Positions 36,918-48,698 of a DNA stretch of 64,000 nucleotides are shown piece after piece. The stretch spans positions 59,459,501-59,523,500 of the forward strand of contig CM053810.1 of assembly GCA_028671895.1 (NCBI GenBank), written 5' to 3'. The DNA comes from Oenanthe sinensis. Its lineage: Eukaryota; Streptophyta; Magnoliopsida; Apiales; Apiaceae. The notes below the pieces were generated by a model that ran no database searches, had not been told where the DNA came from, and saw only the letters and a program-made list of their open reading frames with translations. How positions within the stretch are numbered: position 1 is the stretch's first letter; each line of letters starts with the position of its first letter. Made by a program: the position numbers and the translations under genes.

Positions 36918-39900
36918 ATGGCTGAACCTGTTCTGACCCGAGTTCACAGTCTCCGGGAACGTATGGATTCAACTTTCGCAAATCATCGTAATGAAATCTT
37001 GATGTTTCTTTCAAGGTATTCATCAACTTGCATTATCATGTGTAACAGGGTTAACTTGCATTATCATGCGTAACAGGGTTTGTTTCTTTTGTGCCTGTGT
37101 CAGCTTTTTAGCAATAATGCACAGAATAACAAAATTTCAATGTAGTGTCACAAAATAACCCAATTCCAATGTAGGAGATGCACATTTTCAACATGCGTAT
37201 GTGACTGATGCCCATTTATGAAATGCCTATATGAAAGATACACATCTCTAAAATGCATATACAAAAAAAGGGTCTCAGAAGATATGCATCTCAGATAAAA
37301 TGATGCTTATCACCTGAAGAAGATGATAAGAATGTGATCCTATGGGGTAAAAAGGACGGTTGTTTGGAATTTTGAATTGTGGTATTTTTGACAATCTTTT
37401 CTGAAAATGGTAAAAAAATTGCTATATTCTTTAAAACTTGATTTTAATTACTTGTTGGTACTCCATTAAATTTTAGGATTGCAAGTCATGGAAAAGGAAT
37501 CTTGAAACCTCACCAGCTTCTAGCTGAATTCGAAGCAATCAGCAAAGACGACAAGTTAAAACTGGAGGATGGCACCTTTGCAGAAGTCCTAAAGTCTACA
37601 CAGGTTAGCCCACAGATCAAATAATCTCGTGAATTTTGGTTTATCAATTATTGATACAAACACCAAAAAGAGACATGCATGTAAATAGATATTAACTTGT
37701 ATTTATAGGAAGCCATAGTCTCTCCTCCTTGGGTAGCACTTGCTCTGCGGCTCAGGCCTGGTGTGTGGGAATATGTAAGAGTCAACGTGCATCACCTTGT
37801 TTTCGAGGAACTGACTGTACCCGAATATCTTCAATTCAAAGAAGAGCTTGTCAATGGACCGTACGTTTAATTCCCTAGTTACTGGTTACTTCTGTAGGTT
37901 TATATATATATTTTTTTTAATTTGCGTGAGTCACTAATGTGATGTATTTTGATACTTTGATGTGTTTCAGAAGCAATGAGAACTTTGTCCTTGAGCTAGA
38001 TTTTGAACCATTCACTGCATCCTTCCCACGTCCAACGCTTACCAAGTCTATTGGGAATGGAGTTGAGTTCCTCAACAGGCATCTCTCTGCAAAAATGTTT
38101 CATGGCAAGGACAGCATGCACCCACTCGTTGATTTTCTCAGGCTCCACCATTATAATGGCAAGGTACGTAGAACTTGAAAACTTGAAGTGCTACTGGTAT
38201 CTCCCACCCTTGAGGTGGAATTGTTATCATTGCCTAATATTTTAAAAACATCATGGAATAATCATAGAGCATCAATACGCAGGATCAATAAATGTTATAT
38301 TCTCAATGAAATGAACATCTGCACAATGTGAAATTTTCTTCAGAAAATAAAGTTTAATTGAAATAAAATTAAAATGTAAAGGAAACCATTTGGTTTTAAA
38401 AGGCTGTTTGATGGTTAGTTCTCCTGTTTTCATTGTCCAGACATTGATGCTGAACAACAGAGTTCAAGATGTGAATGGTCTCCAATCTATGCTGAGGAAA
38501 GCAGGGGATTATCTTTCTACACTCCCATCAGACACACCATACTCTGAATTTGAGCACAAATTTCAAGAGATTGGTTTTGAGAGGGGGTGGGGTGATACTG
38601 CTGAGCGTGTTTCTGAGATGTTTCATATGCTTTTAGACCTTCTTGAGGCCCCTGATGCATGCACTCTTGAGACATTTTTAGGGAAAATCCCAATGGTATT
38701 TAATGTTGTTATTCTCTCACCTCATGGTTACTTTGCGCAAGAGAATGTTTTGGGATATCCTGACACTGGTGGCCAGGTATTTTATTACAAAAGAATCAGA
38801 TGTTAAATGCACCTCCTTTACTGTATTGCATGCTCAATGTCCTGATTTGCTATACTTTCCTCATCCTCGTATTAGGTGGTCTACATTTTGGATCAAGTTC
38901 CTGCATTGGAGCGTGAGATGATTAAGCGTATAAAAGAGCAAGGACTTGATATCGTACCTCGGATTCTAATTGTTAGTTGCATGATTTCGTTAATCTTTTT
39001 CTCTTACCCAATAATACCTCCCTTTATTATTTGGGGTGCTTTTAGTTAATACGGAAGATTTCTATATTACTCAGGTGACACGCCTTCTGCCAGATGCAGT
39101 AGGTACAACTTGCAGTCAGCGCCTTGAGAAAGTGTATGGAGCTGAGCATTCACATATTCTTCGAGTCCCCTTTAGAACTGAAAAGGGAATTTTGCGCAAA
39201 TGGATTTCCCGCTTCGAAGTTTGGCCATACATCGAGACTTTCACAGAGGTGAAATTCACAAAATTTTATTTTCTGTTAGTTCTGCTTCTGCATCAACTTT
39301 TGGTAACCTAAGATTTTTAACATGTACAACTTTCAGGATGTTGCAAAAGAAATTGCATTAGAGTTGCAGGCCAAACCAGATTTGGTTATTGGCAACTATA
39401 GTGAGGGTAATCTTGTGGCATCGTTGTTAGCACACAAATTAGGTGTTACCCAGGTAAGAGCCTTGATTCATGTATCAGATATATTAAACACATGTTTGCT
39501 CGAATCTTGTCTTATATCAGTGTCATTTGTTATAGTGTACCATTGCTCATGCTTTAGAGAAAACAAAGTACCCTGATTCAGACATCTATTGGGAGAAATT
39601 TGATAAGAAGTATCACTTCTCCAGTCAATTTACAGCTGATCTTATTGCGATGAATCATACTGATTTCATCATCACTAGCACATTCCAGGAGATAGCTGGA
39701 AGGTAGTACATAAATCTGTTTTTTTCAACTATAGCAAAACAGATTTATTTACAGATCGAATGTTTCTCCAACTAAAAGTTCTGTTTCTTGTTTTCAATAG
39801 CAAGGATACCGTTGGACAGTATGAGAGTCATACTGCCTTTACGATGCCTGGATTGTACCGAGTTGTTCATGGGATAGATGTGTTCGACCCAAAATTCAAT

Positions 39901-41147
39901 ATTGTCTCGCCAGGCGCAGACACATCCGTCTATTTCTCTTACACAGAGAAGGAAAAGAGGCTTACAGCACTCCACCCTGAAATTGAGGACCTTCTTTATA
40001 GTTCAGTTGAGAATGAAGAACACCTGTAATTTCCTCTCTCTCATTACAGTATAAGTTATAATTTTTGGCCAAAATTGGATAGTATCTAATTAGAAATACA
40101 TATTTTATCAATGACAGGTGTGTAATAAAGGACAAGAATAAGCCTATACTGTTCACAATGGCAAGGTTGGACAATGTAAAGAACTTAACAGGATTTGTTG
40201 AGTGGTATGCTAAGAATCCCAAGCTACGTGAGTTGGTCAACCTTGTAGTCGTTGGTGGAGACCGGAGGAAGGAATCAAAGGATTTGGAAGAACAAGCACA
40301 AATGAAGAAAATGTATGAGCTTATAGACACCTACAAGTTAAATGGTCAATTCAGATGGATCTCTTCTCAGATGAACCGTGTGAGGAACGGTGAACTTTAC
40401 CGTTATATAGCTGACACAAAGGGTGCGTTCGTGCAACCTGCATTTTATGAGGCTTTCGGTTTGACTGTTGTTGAGGCCATGACATGTGGTTTGCCAACAT
40501 TTGCAACTCTTCACGGTGGTCCAGCTGAGATCATTGTTCATGGAAAATCTGGTTTCCATATTGATCCTTATCATGGTGACCAAGTGGCTGAGCTCCTTGT
40601 TAACTTCTTCGAGAAGTGCAAGACTGAACCATCTCACTGGGATACTATTTCAGCTGGTGGCCTGAAACGTATCCAGGAGAAGTAAGCCCCAAAGTCATTC
40701 TTTATGTTTTTATTGACAAGCTAATGAAGTTAAATTACTAACATTCCTATTTGTTCTTATAGATACACCTGGCAAATCTACTCTGAGAGGCTATTGACAT
40801 TGGCTGGGGTATACGGATTCTGGAAACATGTCTCCAAGCTTGATCGCCTTGAGATCCGTCGTTATCTTGAAATGTTTTATGCTCTCAAGTATCGCCAGTT
40901 GGTGAGTTTCTTTCCTTATCCAAAAATCCTTTCCATGCTACATTCTGTTTCAGTTTGTGCATAATAGCAACACTTATTTAGTTATTTTGCTCTAATGTAT
41001 CTAGAAATATTTTTCTGCTTTTAAACGTGAGAATGTTGCTATATTGGCCTATATTGTTGGAAACATTCTTCTGATGAAGCATATTCAATATTTGGCTGCT
41101 TTGCTCTTCAGGCTGAATCAGTTCCACTTGCCGTTGATGACGAGTAG
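36918..41147 (+). CDS. SUS: Sucrose synthase, 13 coding exons, 807 residues, intact
   Basis: Exons: 36918-37015, 37477-37603, 37709-37860, 37971-38163, 38441-38776, 38876-38971, 39075-39248, 39337-39453, 39536-39702, 39801-40025, 40118-40681, 40763-40901, 41112-41147. The sum is 2424 nt with stop, and all phases match. It catalyses sucrose + UDP to UDP-glucose + fructose in the cytosol or at membranes, supplying cell wall and starch synthesis. The N-terminus MAEPVLTRVHSLRERMD carries the regulatory Ser (residue 11) in the RVHSLRER context. The GT-B part begins at [18 protein letters not shown] with PDTGGQ at about 297-302. The donor-site pair of Glu in EAFGLTVVE falls at residues 673 and 681. 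It ends AESVPLAVDDE. Closest in type to the SUS1 group of dicots. Exon structure and length are those of a normal family member. A decayed tandem copy follows 2.8 kb downstream. Confidence 0.97.
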
Positions 41148-42286
41148 AAGAAAGAAGAAGAATCATTATGCTGTTCAAGCAGAGTTTCTGAAGGTTTTCA
41201 ATAAAACAGAAAAAAAGAAAGAGATTCTGTTTTTTTCTCGTGTCTGTTCTCCCTTGTATTTTGATTGAGCTTTTGACCAACCCCTGTTAGTTATTATATT
41301 AGTTGCATTTTTGTTCTTGTTAATGTTAATATTGGGGTTTGGTTTCTTTATTATGTGTTGCTGGAAGATTGGAGTTCAAATTTCTGAATTTTCAGAATCA
41401 AATAAATATTAAATTTCAGTATTTGCAACATCATGCGTTTGCTTATGACTATTCTGCTATGAAATTAATTTCAGTATTTTAATGTTGTATTAAGATGTAT
41501 CTATTCAAAATATAAGAAGATAAGGAATAATTTGATTATCTTGGATTGATAGAAGTATACTCTCCCAGGCGTACATGTATATGATTTTGTTTTTGCTCTT
41601 TTTACCTATCTTGATATCCTTTACAGGAGTGTCCCTGGCTCTCAAATCAGATGCTATATGCTATATCATATATTTTATTAAAAAAATATAGAGATAATAT
41701 ATTTTAAAATGAACATTTACTGAACTAATAAATATTTATTTCTCGAAACACTATTAATTAATTTCTTCAACTTTCAAGTGGATAGAAAACAAAATTTAAT
41801 GAAAATTTGTGACTTTTTGGTAGTATGAAAACTTGTGATCAAACAGACTCATGAGTGTGTATGAGAACAGAGGACTATTTATTTAGTGATACGATAAGAA
41901 ATGAAGTGAATCGAAATCGTAATTTAAAATTAAACAATACCTCTTACTCTGTGATGTGTCTTAAAATTGGCGGTGTCTTAAAATGGGTGTGGAATGTGAT
42001 TCTTATTAGAACCAAAATGTAGGTAGTAAAGTTGGACATTGGATTCTTAATTCTTAGATAATTAAACCATATAATGTAAATGTATTAATTATATTAGAAT
42101 TAGAACTCAATTATCAAGGTTTATATATTGTACAGGAAAATTATGTCCAAGTGCACAAATATTCTGAAATAAGTTAGACAGCACAAAGTGAAGTGAGAGA
42201 TATGGAAAATAATGCTTAAAAGGCCATCCAATGCAATCTATCCAGGCAAAACTAGCATCCAATACCAGCAATGATTCATCACTTGA
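41148..42286. other. 3' UTR of sucrose synthase and spacer to the second copy
   Basis: The 3' UTR runs at least to about 41420, with aataaa signals near 41200 and 41401. From there to the second TATA box the sequence is AT-rich and should hold the ancestral promoter of the second copy. No other gene seen. Confidence 0.5.
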
Positions 42287-42294
42287 TATATAAA
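42287..42294 (+). promoter_or_regulatory. TATA box retained upstream of the sucrose synthase pseudogene
   Basis: TATATAAA followed by ggcttgccaatgctctgctcttctcatcat is collinear with the leader of the intact copy. A donor-like aagcaag|gtaaac at about 42354 may be the old leader-intron start. Confidence 0.65.
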
Positions 42295-42596
42295 GGCTTG
42301 CCAATGCTCTGCTCTTCTCATCATAAACCCCATTTCATTTAGCACGAAAGCAAGGTAAACATTTCTTTGCAACATACAATTTTAGTTTCTTGATCCCAAC
42401 TCAGTTGGCCTTAAGTTCTCAACTAGTCTTTTATAAACATTTTTACAAGCTCATAGTGTCATAGGACTATAGTCTGTAGGAGAGAACATATCATTTCAGT
42501 GACTTTGCATGCAATTTCTTCCTTTCTAGTTACTTTTTGCAATCTTTTTCTCAGCTGTCCAACTTCTATGCTATAATCTTCTCTTATCTATACTAT

Positions 42597-43417
42597 ATTA
42601 TTAAAGCCGCAACCACAAAAATTTGGTAAGATTCAAGGCTATTCCTTTGACGCCGCGGGCAAATTCAACCATTTCACCAGCTTGAATCTCGTTCAATGGT
42701 ATGGTCCTTTTGTGTCTCACTCAACTTCAAATACACGTGTCTGTCTCCTAATCAATTTCAAACACATTCTTTTAATCAATATACTACCATGTTTTAATTT
42801 ACTCATTAGTCAACCTCTTTAATTTATTTAATATCAGAATTTATTAATTAAATTTTATGAATATTAAAATAATATTATTATTTTATTTATATTAATTGAA
42901 TTTTATTATTGTGCTATATCTATATTATATATACTTTTATATTATATTACTCTAAACGAACTTATTTTTTAATTAGAATATAGAGTTATATTTACAATCT
43001 AATAGTATGTTTCAATTTCCTCATCGTTCAAACACTTTAATTTATTTTAAATTGCAACTTTATAATTAAAAAATTTTGAATATTAAAATTATATTAATAT
43101 TTTATCTATATTAAAACATACTCTTTTATTTAAATTTTAATTAAAATATTTCTAATATATTCGAAACCCTTTTTATTAATAAAAATTTATTAATACTTTG
43201 CATGAGTTATTAATCTATGTTAATTAATATAAATATATAACAATATATTAATGAGACTTTAAACACATAATATAAATATGATGCAAAACTAATTTATCTT
43301 ATGTACAACATTACATAAACAATATTAATAACATAAATATTTAATTAATTTAAAATATATAATATATTATTTATTACTCTTCTCCGTGCAAAGTACGGGT
43401 CACGGGTCATAGGTTAG
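42597..43417 (+). mobile_element. Helitron-like non-autonomous element
   Basis: Begins TCTATACTATATTATTAAAGC after an A. Ends near a short hairpin TCCGTGCAAAGTACGGG (43382-43398) with ...GGTTAG followed by T. This fits Helitron rules (5' TC, 3' hairpin then CTRR, insertion between A and T), except that the last four bases are TTAG instead of CTAG. No target duplication, as expected. Non-coding. It lies where exon 1 of the second sucrose synthase copy would be. Confidence 0.6.
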
Positions 43418-43925
43418 TATATATAATGGCAGAACAAGGGTTTTGGGGTTTTGCTGAGACATTTTAATCATGAGCCATTTTATTCATGAATTGAAATGTA
43501 TAATTTGCCCTCTTTATTATTTATTTAAAAAAAATGTTGTTCAGAATTTGGCTCTACCAACAAACTTAAAATTCTTTTTACCACTATATTAATATATCAC
43601 ATGTGCTTTATATCATATCATAATATGTGTATCCGTGTGCATGAATCATGTCGTGAAAAAGAATATCTTATGTCTTATTTATTCTCTTATATATATACAA
43701 GCTTATAACTCGTGTTCGCACGGTATGAATGACTAATATTTACGTAAATTTATTTTATATATTATATTTTATTGATATTTACGATAAAATTTTATAACGT
43801 TAAGAATTTATGTTAATATACATGCTATATGATCATATTTTATATAAATTTGTTAACTATGTGAATGATAATAAATTAATTAAAAGAGTTATATTTAATA
43901 ATAGTTAAAAATTATATATAATAAA
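43418..43925. other. AT-rich stretch before the SUS pseudogene
   Basis: No exon-1-like sequence (MAEPVLTRVHS) was found here or in 42360-42596. The motif gtgttcgcacgg near 43712 resembles a solitary Helitron terminal hairpin, reversed. Otherwise unremarkable. Confidence 0.4.
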
Positions 43926-46900
43926 CAGCTTTTGTCTGAGTTTGAAGCAATCACCAAAAGAGACAAGCTTCAACTAGGAGATTCCACCTTTCTCGAAGTT
44001 CTCAAGTCTACACAGGTGACTATATATGCATTACTTAATCTTTGGATTCATTTACTCAAATCTTATGTACATATTAGTAAATGAAATTGATTTGTATCTG
44101 TCTATAGGAAGCCATAGTTTCTTCTCCTTGGGTAGCACTTGCTATCCGGCTCAGTCCTGGTGTGTGGGAATATGTAAGACTTAATGTCCATCAGCTTGTT
44201 GTTGAGGAACTGAGTGTGCCTGGTTATCTTAACTTCAAAGAGAACTCGTCATTGCATCGTATATTTTACTCTTAGATACTAACCGTTATTGGTTATGTTG
44301 TTTCTAAATTTGTATCAACTCAATGTTACGAAAATGCTAAATGATGATATTTTTGATATATTCAGAAGCAATGACAACTTTGTCCTTGAGCTAGATTTTG
44401 CTCCCTTCTTCTATTCCTCGCCCAACGCTTACCAAGTCAATTGGAAATGGAGTTGAGTTCCTCAACATGCATCTCTCTGCAAAAATGTTCCAAGACAAGG
44501 ACAACATGCACCCACTTCTTGATTTTCTCAGACTCCACCACCACAATGGCAGGGTACTTAAAAACACAACAGAACACAAATTTTCTGATTGGAAACATAA
44601 TGTTTAGAAGATATAGAGAAAATGGATAAATTTATGATTTCCTGCAGAAGTTGATGCTGAACAACAGAGTTCAAACTGTAAACGGTCTCCAAGCTATGCT
44701 GAGGATAGCTAGGGAATATCTCTCTAAACTCCCATCAGACACACCATACTCTGAATTTGAGCACAAGTTCCAAGAGATTGGTTTCAAGCGGGGGTGGGGT
44801 GGGTGATACTGCTGAGCATGTTTCTGAAATGTTTTATATGCTTCTAGATCTTCTTGAGGCCCCTGATGCAGGCACCCTTGAGACATTTTTAGGGAAGATT
44901 CCTATGGTACTTTAATGCTAGGATGCTCAGACTCTTTTGGAAGGATCCGACACGGACACATATCGGTGTGTCTGATCCTTCAAATGCTAAATTCACAGAC
45001 TCGGGGACACGTTTAAAAAGGATCCGACACTGGGATATGGACACTGACATTTATTATTTCTAATATAATATGATACTTTTTATAAATAAATATCTATAAT
45101 TTTATATAAAATAATAATATATAAACTTCAGAAAAAAGGGTAAAATAATATTTATTATATGTCAAATGTTAAAGAGTTAAATTATAAACAATTGCACAAA
45201 TCAAGGCACAGAGTTAGAAGATTTTTTGTCTTCTCTTTCTCCATTTACATCAATTGCACCTCTCTTTCTTCTTATATTTTCTTCTTCTCTTCTAAAACTC
45301 TTCCTTTTAGAGATGAGTTATCAAAATTATAAATGAGATAGAAGTGTCCATTTTCTAGATGGGGTTCGGATCCGGATCCAAGTGTCCATGTCCGTGTCGT
45401 GTCCTGTCGACACGGGTACGGCTGGGTTCTCCGGAGAGTCCGAGCATCACAGCTTTAATGTTGTAATTCTCTCCCCTCATGGTTATTTTGCTCAAGAGAA
45501 TGTTTTGGGATACCCTGACACTGGTGGCCAGGTGAGTAATTACCGTGAGATCAAACATATATTTCTACTGCTGTGTATGTTCATTTTCTATTTTGATCTA
45601 TGTCACCTCTAGGTTGTCTACATTTTGGATCAAGTTCCAGCAATGGATGTGAGATGACTAAGCGTATAAAGGAGCAAGGACTTGATATCATACCTCACAT
45701 ATTAATTGTTAGTGTGTATCCAGTCACATCCTTTATGGCTCTTTTCATTTATTTTTCCTCCAAGCTTCTTCTTAACACTAGATATTGCTTTGTGCTCAGG
45801 TGACACGCCTTCTGCCAGATGCCGTAGGTACCACTTGCAATTTGCGCCTTGAGAAAGTGTTTGGAGCTGACCACTCACATATTCTTCGAGTACCCTTTAG
45901 AACTGATAAGGGAATCTTGCACAAATGGATCTCGCGCTTTGAAGTTTGGCCCTACATGGAGACTTTCACAGAGGTGACGTGGCACACAAATCACAATAGT
46001 CTTTCATTTCCTGATGACACATCAAGTTCTGCATTAACATCTAGTTACCTAGAATACTAAACTTGTACCATTTCCAGGATGTTGCAAAAGAACTTGCATT
46101 AGAGTTGCAGGCCAAGCCAGATTTGATCATCGGAAACTATAGTGAGGGAAATCTTGTTGCATCGTTGCTAGCAAACAAATTAGGTGTTACCCAGGTATGA
46201 ATCCAGATTGATGTGTTTGGACCAAAACCACATGTTTTCTTGAATCATGTCTTATGTTAGTGTTATTTCATACAGTGTACTATTGCTCATGCTTTAGAGA
46301 AAACAAAATACCCTGATTCTGACATTCATTGGAAAAAGTTCGATAATAAGTATCACTTCTCTAGTCAGTTTACAGCTGATCTTATTGCGATGAATCATAC
46401 CGATTTTATCATCACTAGTACATTCCAGGAGATAGCTGGAAGGTAGTAAACGAGTCCTTACCTATGACATATTAAAATTATCTATAAGATGCATCTTTAA
46501 CCATATGTGGTTCCGAGCTGCTGAATTTTGTGCCTTTTTTTCTTTCTGTTTTTGTAGTAAGAATACCGTTGGACAGTATGAGAGTCATACTACATTTACC
46601 ATGCCTGGATTGTACCGAGTTGTCCATGGGATAGATGTATTCGATCCAAAATTCAATATTGTCTCACCAGGAGCAGACACATCTGTCTATTCCCTTACAC
46701 AGAGAAGAAAAGGAGGTTGACAGCACTTCACCCTGAAATTGAGGACCTTATGTTTAGTTCAGTTGAAAATAAAGAGCATATGTAATTTTCTTATCACTCA
46801 TTAAGACATAATTCACCTACATTGAATATAATCTAATGTAAAATACACTTTCTTGTCAAATGCAGTTGTGTGTTAAAAGACAGGTATAAGCCTATACTGC

Positions 46901-47909
46901 TCACTATGGCAAGGTTGGATGATGTGAAGAACTTGACAGGAATTGTTGAGTGGTATGCTAAGAATCCCAAGCTACGTGAATTGGTTAACCTAGTAGTTGT
47001 TGGTGGAGACCGAAGGAAGGAATCAAAGGATTTGGAAGAACAAGCACAAATGAAGAAAATGTATGGATTTATTGACACCTACAAATTGAATGGTCAATTC
47101 AGATGGATATCTGCTCAGAAGAATCGCGTGAGGAATGGAGAACTTTACCGTTGCGTAGCTGACACCAAGGGTGCTTTTGTGCAACCTGCATTCTATGAGG
47201 CATTTGGTTTGACTGTTATTGAAGCAATGACCTGTGGTTTGCCAACATTTGCAACCCTCCATGGAGGTCCAGCTGAGATCATTGTTCATGGGCAATCTGG
47301 TTTCCATATCGATCCTTATCATGGTGAGCAAGTGGCTGATCTCCTTGTTAATTTCTTCGAGAGGTGCAAGATTGATCCTTCTCACTGGGAGACTATTTCA
47401 GCTGGAGGCCTGAAACGCATCCAGGAGAAGTAAGCACACAAGTCTTTAAATATAAAATTATTATACTTCTGTTAGTGATGTTAGATTAACAAGAATCTTG
47501 CTTTATTCTGTAGATACACTTGGCAAATCTACTCCGAGAGGCTCTTGACCTTGGGCGGGGTTTCTGGATTTTGGAAGCATGTCTCCAAGCTTGATCGCAT
47601 TGAGATCCGTCGTTATCTTGAAATGTTTTGTGCTCTAAAGTATCGCAACTTACTAAGTTTCCTTATCTGATTTCCTTCAAGTTCACTCGCATAAGTTGCA
47701 TAGAATGTGGCTATTTGTTCTTGGTATTTTATTTTCTTAGATTCATAAGCAGAATATATTGCTAAGATAGGCATTACAGCTTTGTTTTATTTGGGCTAAG
47801 TTGTGTAATAGCTTGAACATATTGTTCGAAGCACATTTATAATGAAGCACTTTCCATCTTTTACTGCTTTGTCTTTCAGGCTGAATCCGTTCCACTTGCT
47901 GTTGATTAA
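43926..47909 (+). pseudogene. Second sucrose synthase copy, pseudogene (exon 1 lost, several frameshifts, transposon in exon 5)
   Basis: Exons 2 to 13 are present in the same order and with the same intron positions as in 36918-41147, but exon 1 and the start of exon 2 are missing. Lesions relative to the intact copy: one base lost at the end of exon 3 (near 44240); five bases lost in exon 4 (near 44400-44425); four bases gained in exon 5 (GGGTGGGGTGGGTGAT near 44792-44806). A 535-bp element is inserted in exon 5 (44918-45452), one base is lost in exon 6 (near 45648) and one in exon 10 (near 46690). The exon 12 donor has changed from GT to CT (near 47651). Exons 7, 8, 9 and 11 stay open. Exon 11 (46866-47430) still encodes EAFGLTVIEAMTCG. 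The last exon ends AESVPLAVD. Sequence identity in exons is still high by eye, so the decay is fairly recent. No normal enzyme can be made. Confidence 0.93.
44918..45452. mobile_element. TIR transposon inserted in exon 5 of the SUS pseudogene
   Basis: Left end CTAGGATGCTCAGACTCT and right end (reverse complement) CTGTGATGCTCGGACTCT are inverted repeats. An exact 8-bp duplication ctttaatg flanks it (44910-44917, 45453-45460). Length 535 bp, with subterminal ggatccgacac / gtgtccgtgtcg repeats, common in plant hAT-type MITEs. No coding frame. Confidence 0.85.
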
Positions 47910-48698
47910 TTCAAGACAACAACAATCATTGTGGTGGTTAAGCAGAGTTTCTAATAAAACAGATTAATAAAAAAAAATTAAAGTTCAGATGGGAGCAGTG
48001 TTCTGCATTTTTCTTATCCCCGTTTTTTCGTCTTTGTTGTTTGTGTTTTTAACCAGCCCTGTTAGCTATGGCAAAAATGTAGTTGCTATGTTGTATTCCT
48101 GTATTGCTTTCAGTTTCTCAATGTTCAAATGAAAATAAACATCCATGTTAAGTCTTTGCTGCAATATGTATTTGCTTTTCCCTTCAGCTGCTTGCCAAGG
48201 ATGTATTGTTTGAAATACAATGAACCTCATTTGAGCCTATTACTTGTAAAGCCCATTTATGTTATGCTTGTCATGGTAAGCTATGTAATTACTGGTAGTA
48301 TTAAATGGTTGTTTGATACACTTGCTTTGGAGATGCCTTGATAGAGGAGCAGAAACAAAAATAAATAGGATCAGCAGAAACAAAAATAAACAGGATATTC
48401 TTATATTATATGTTTTTTAATATTATATAAAAATAATATTTGTATAATGCTTTTTTTTCAATACAATTCTTTCTTCCTTTTTTATATTTTCCGGGATTTT
48501 TGTGAGTATCTTATAAATTTAGTCTGGTTATTTTGTGAGTATATATAGGATACAATTTCAAAATTTTCAATAAATGCTACGAATTTATTGAAATAAATAC
48601 AGATACACGTCAGATGTGTATGTGTGTATATGTACATGTAGCCTTCTCGTTTACTAAACAAACACATCACTTAAGTCTTAACAGAAACAAAACAATCA
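47910..48698. other. 3' region of SUS pseudogene and promoter region of the pectinesterase gene
   Basis: Bases to about 48420 are the old sucrose synthase 3' UTR and downstream sequence, because they recur at 53590-54080. From there to 48698 is AT-rich DNA with tatatagg near 48541, a possible TATA box for the next gene. Confidence 0.45.

Noticed and set aside
43685..43740. Second Helitron end in reverse orientation (gtgttcgcacgg hairpin)
   Set aside because: Only a short hairpin-like motif; no partner end and no TC/CTRR termini at the right places.
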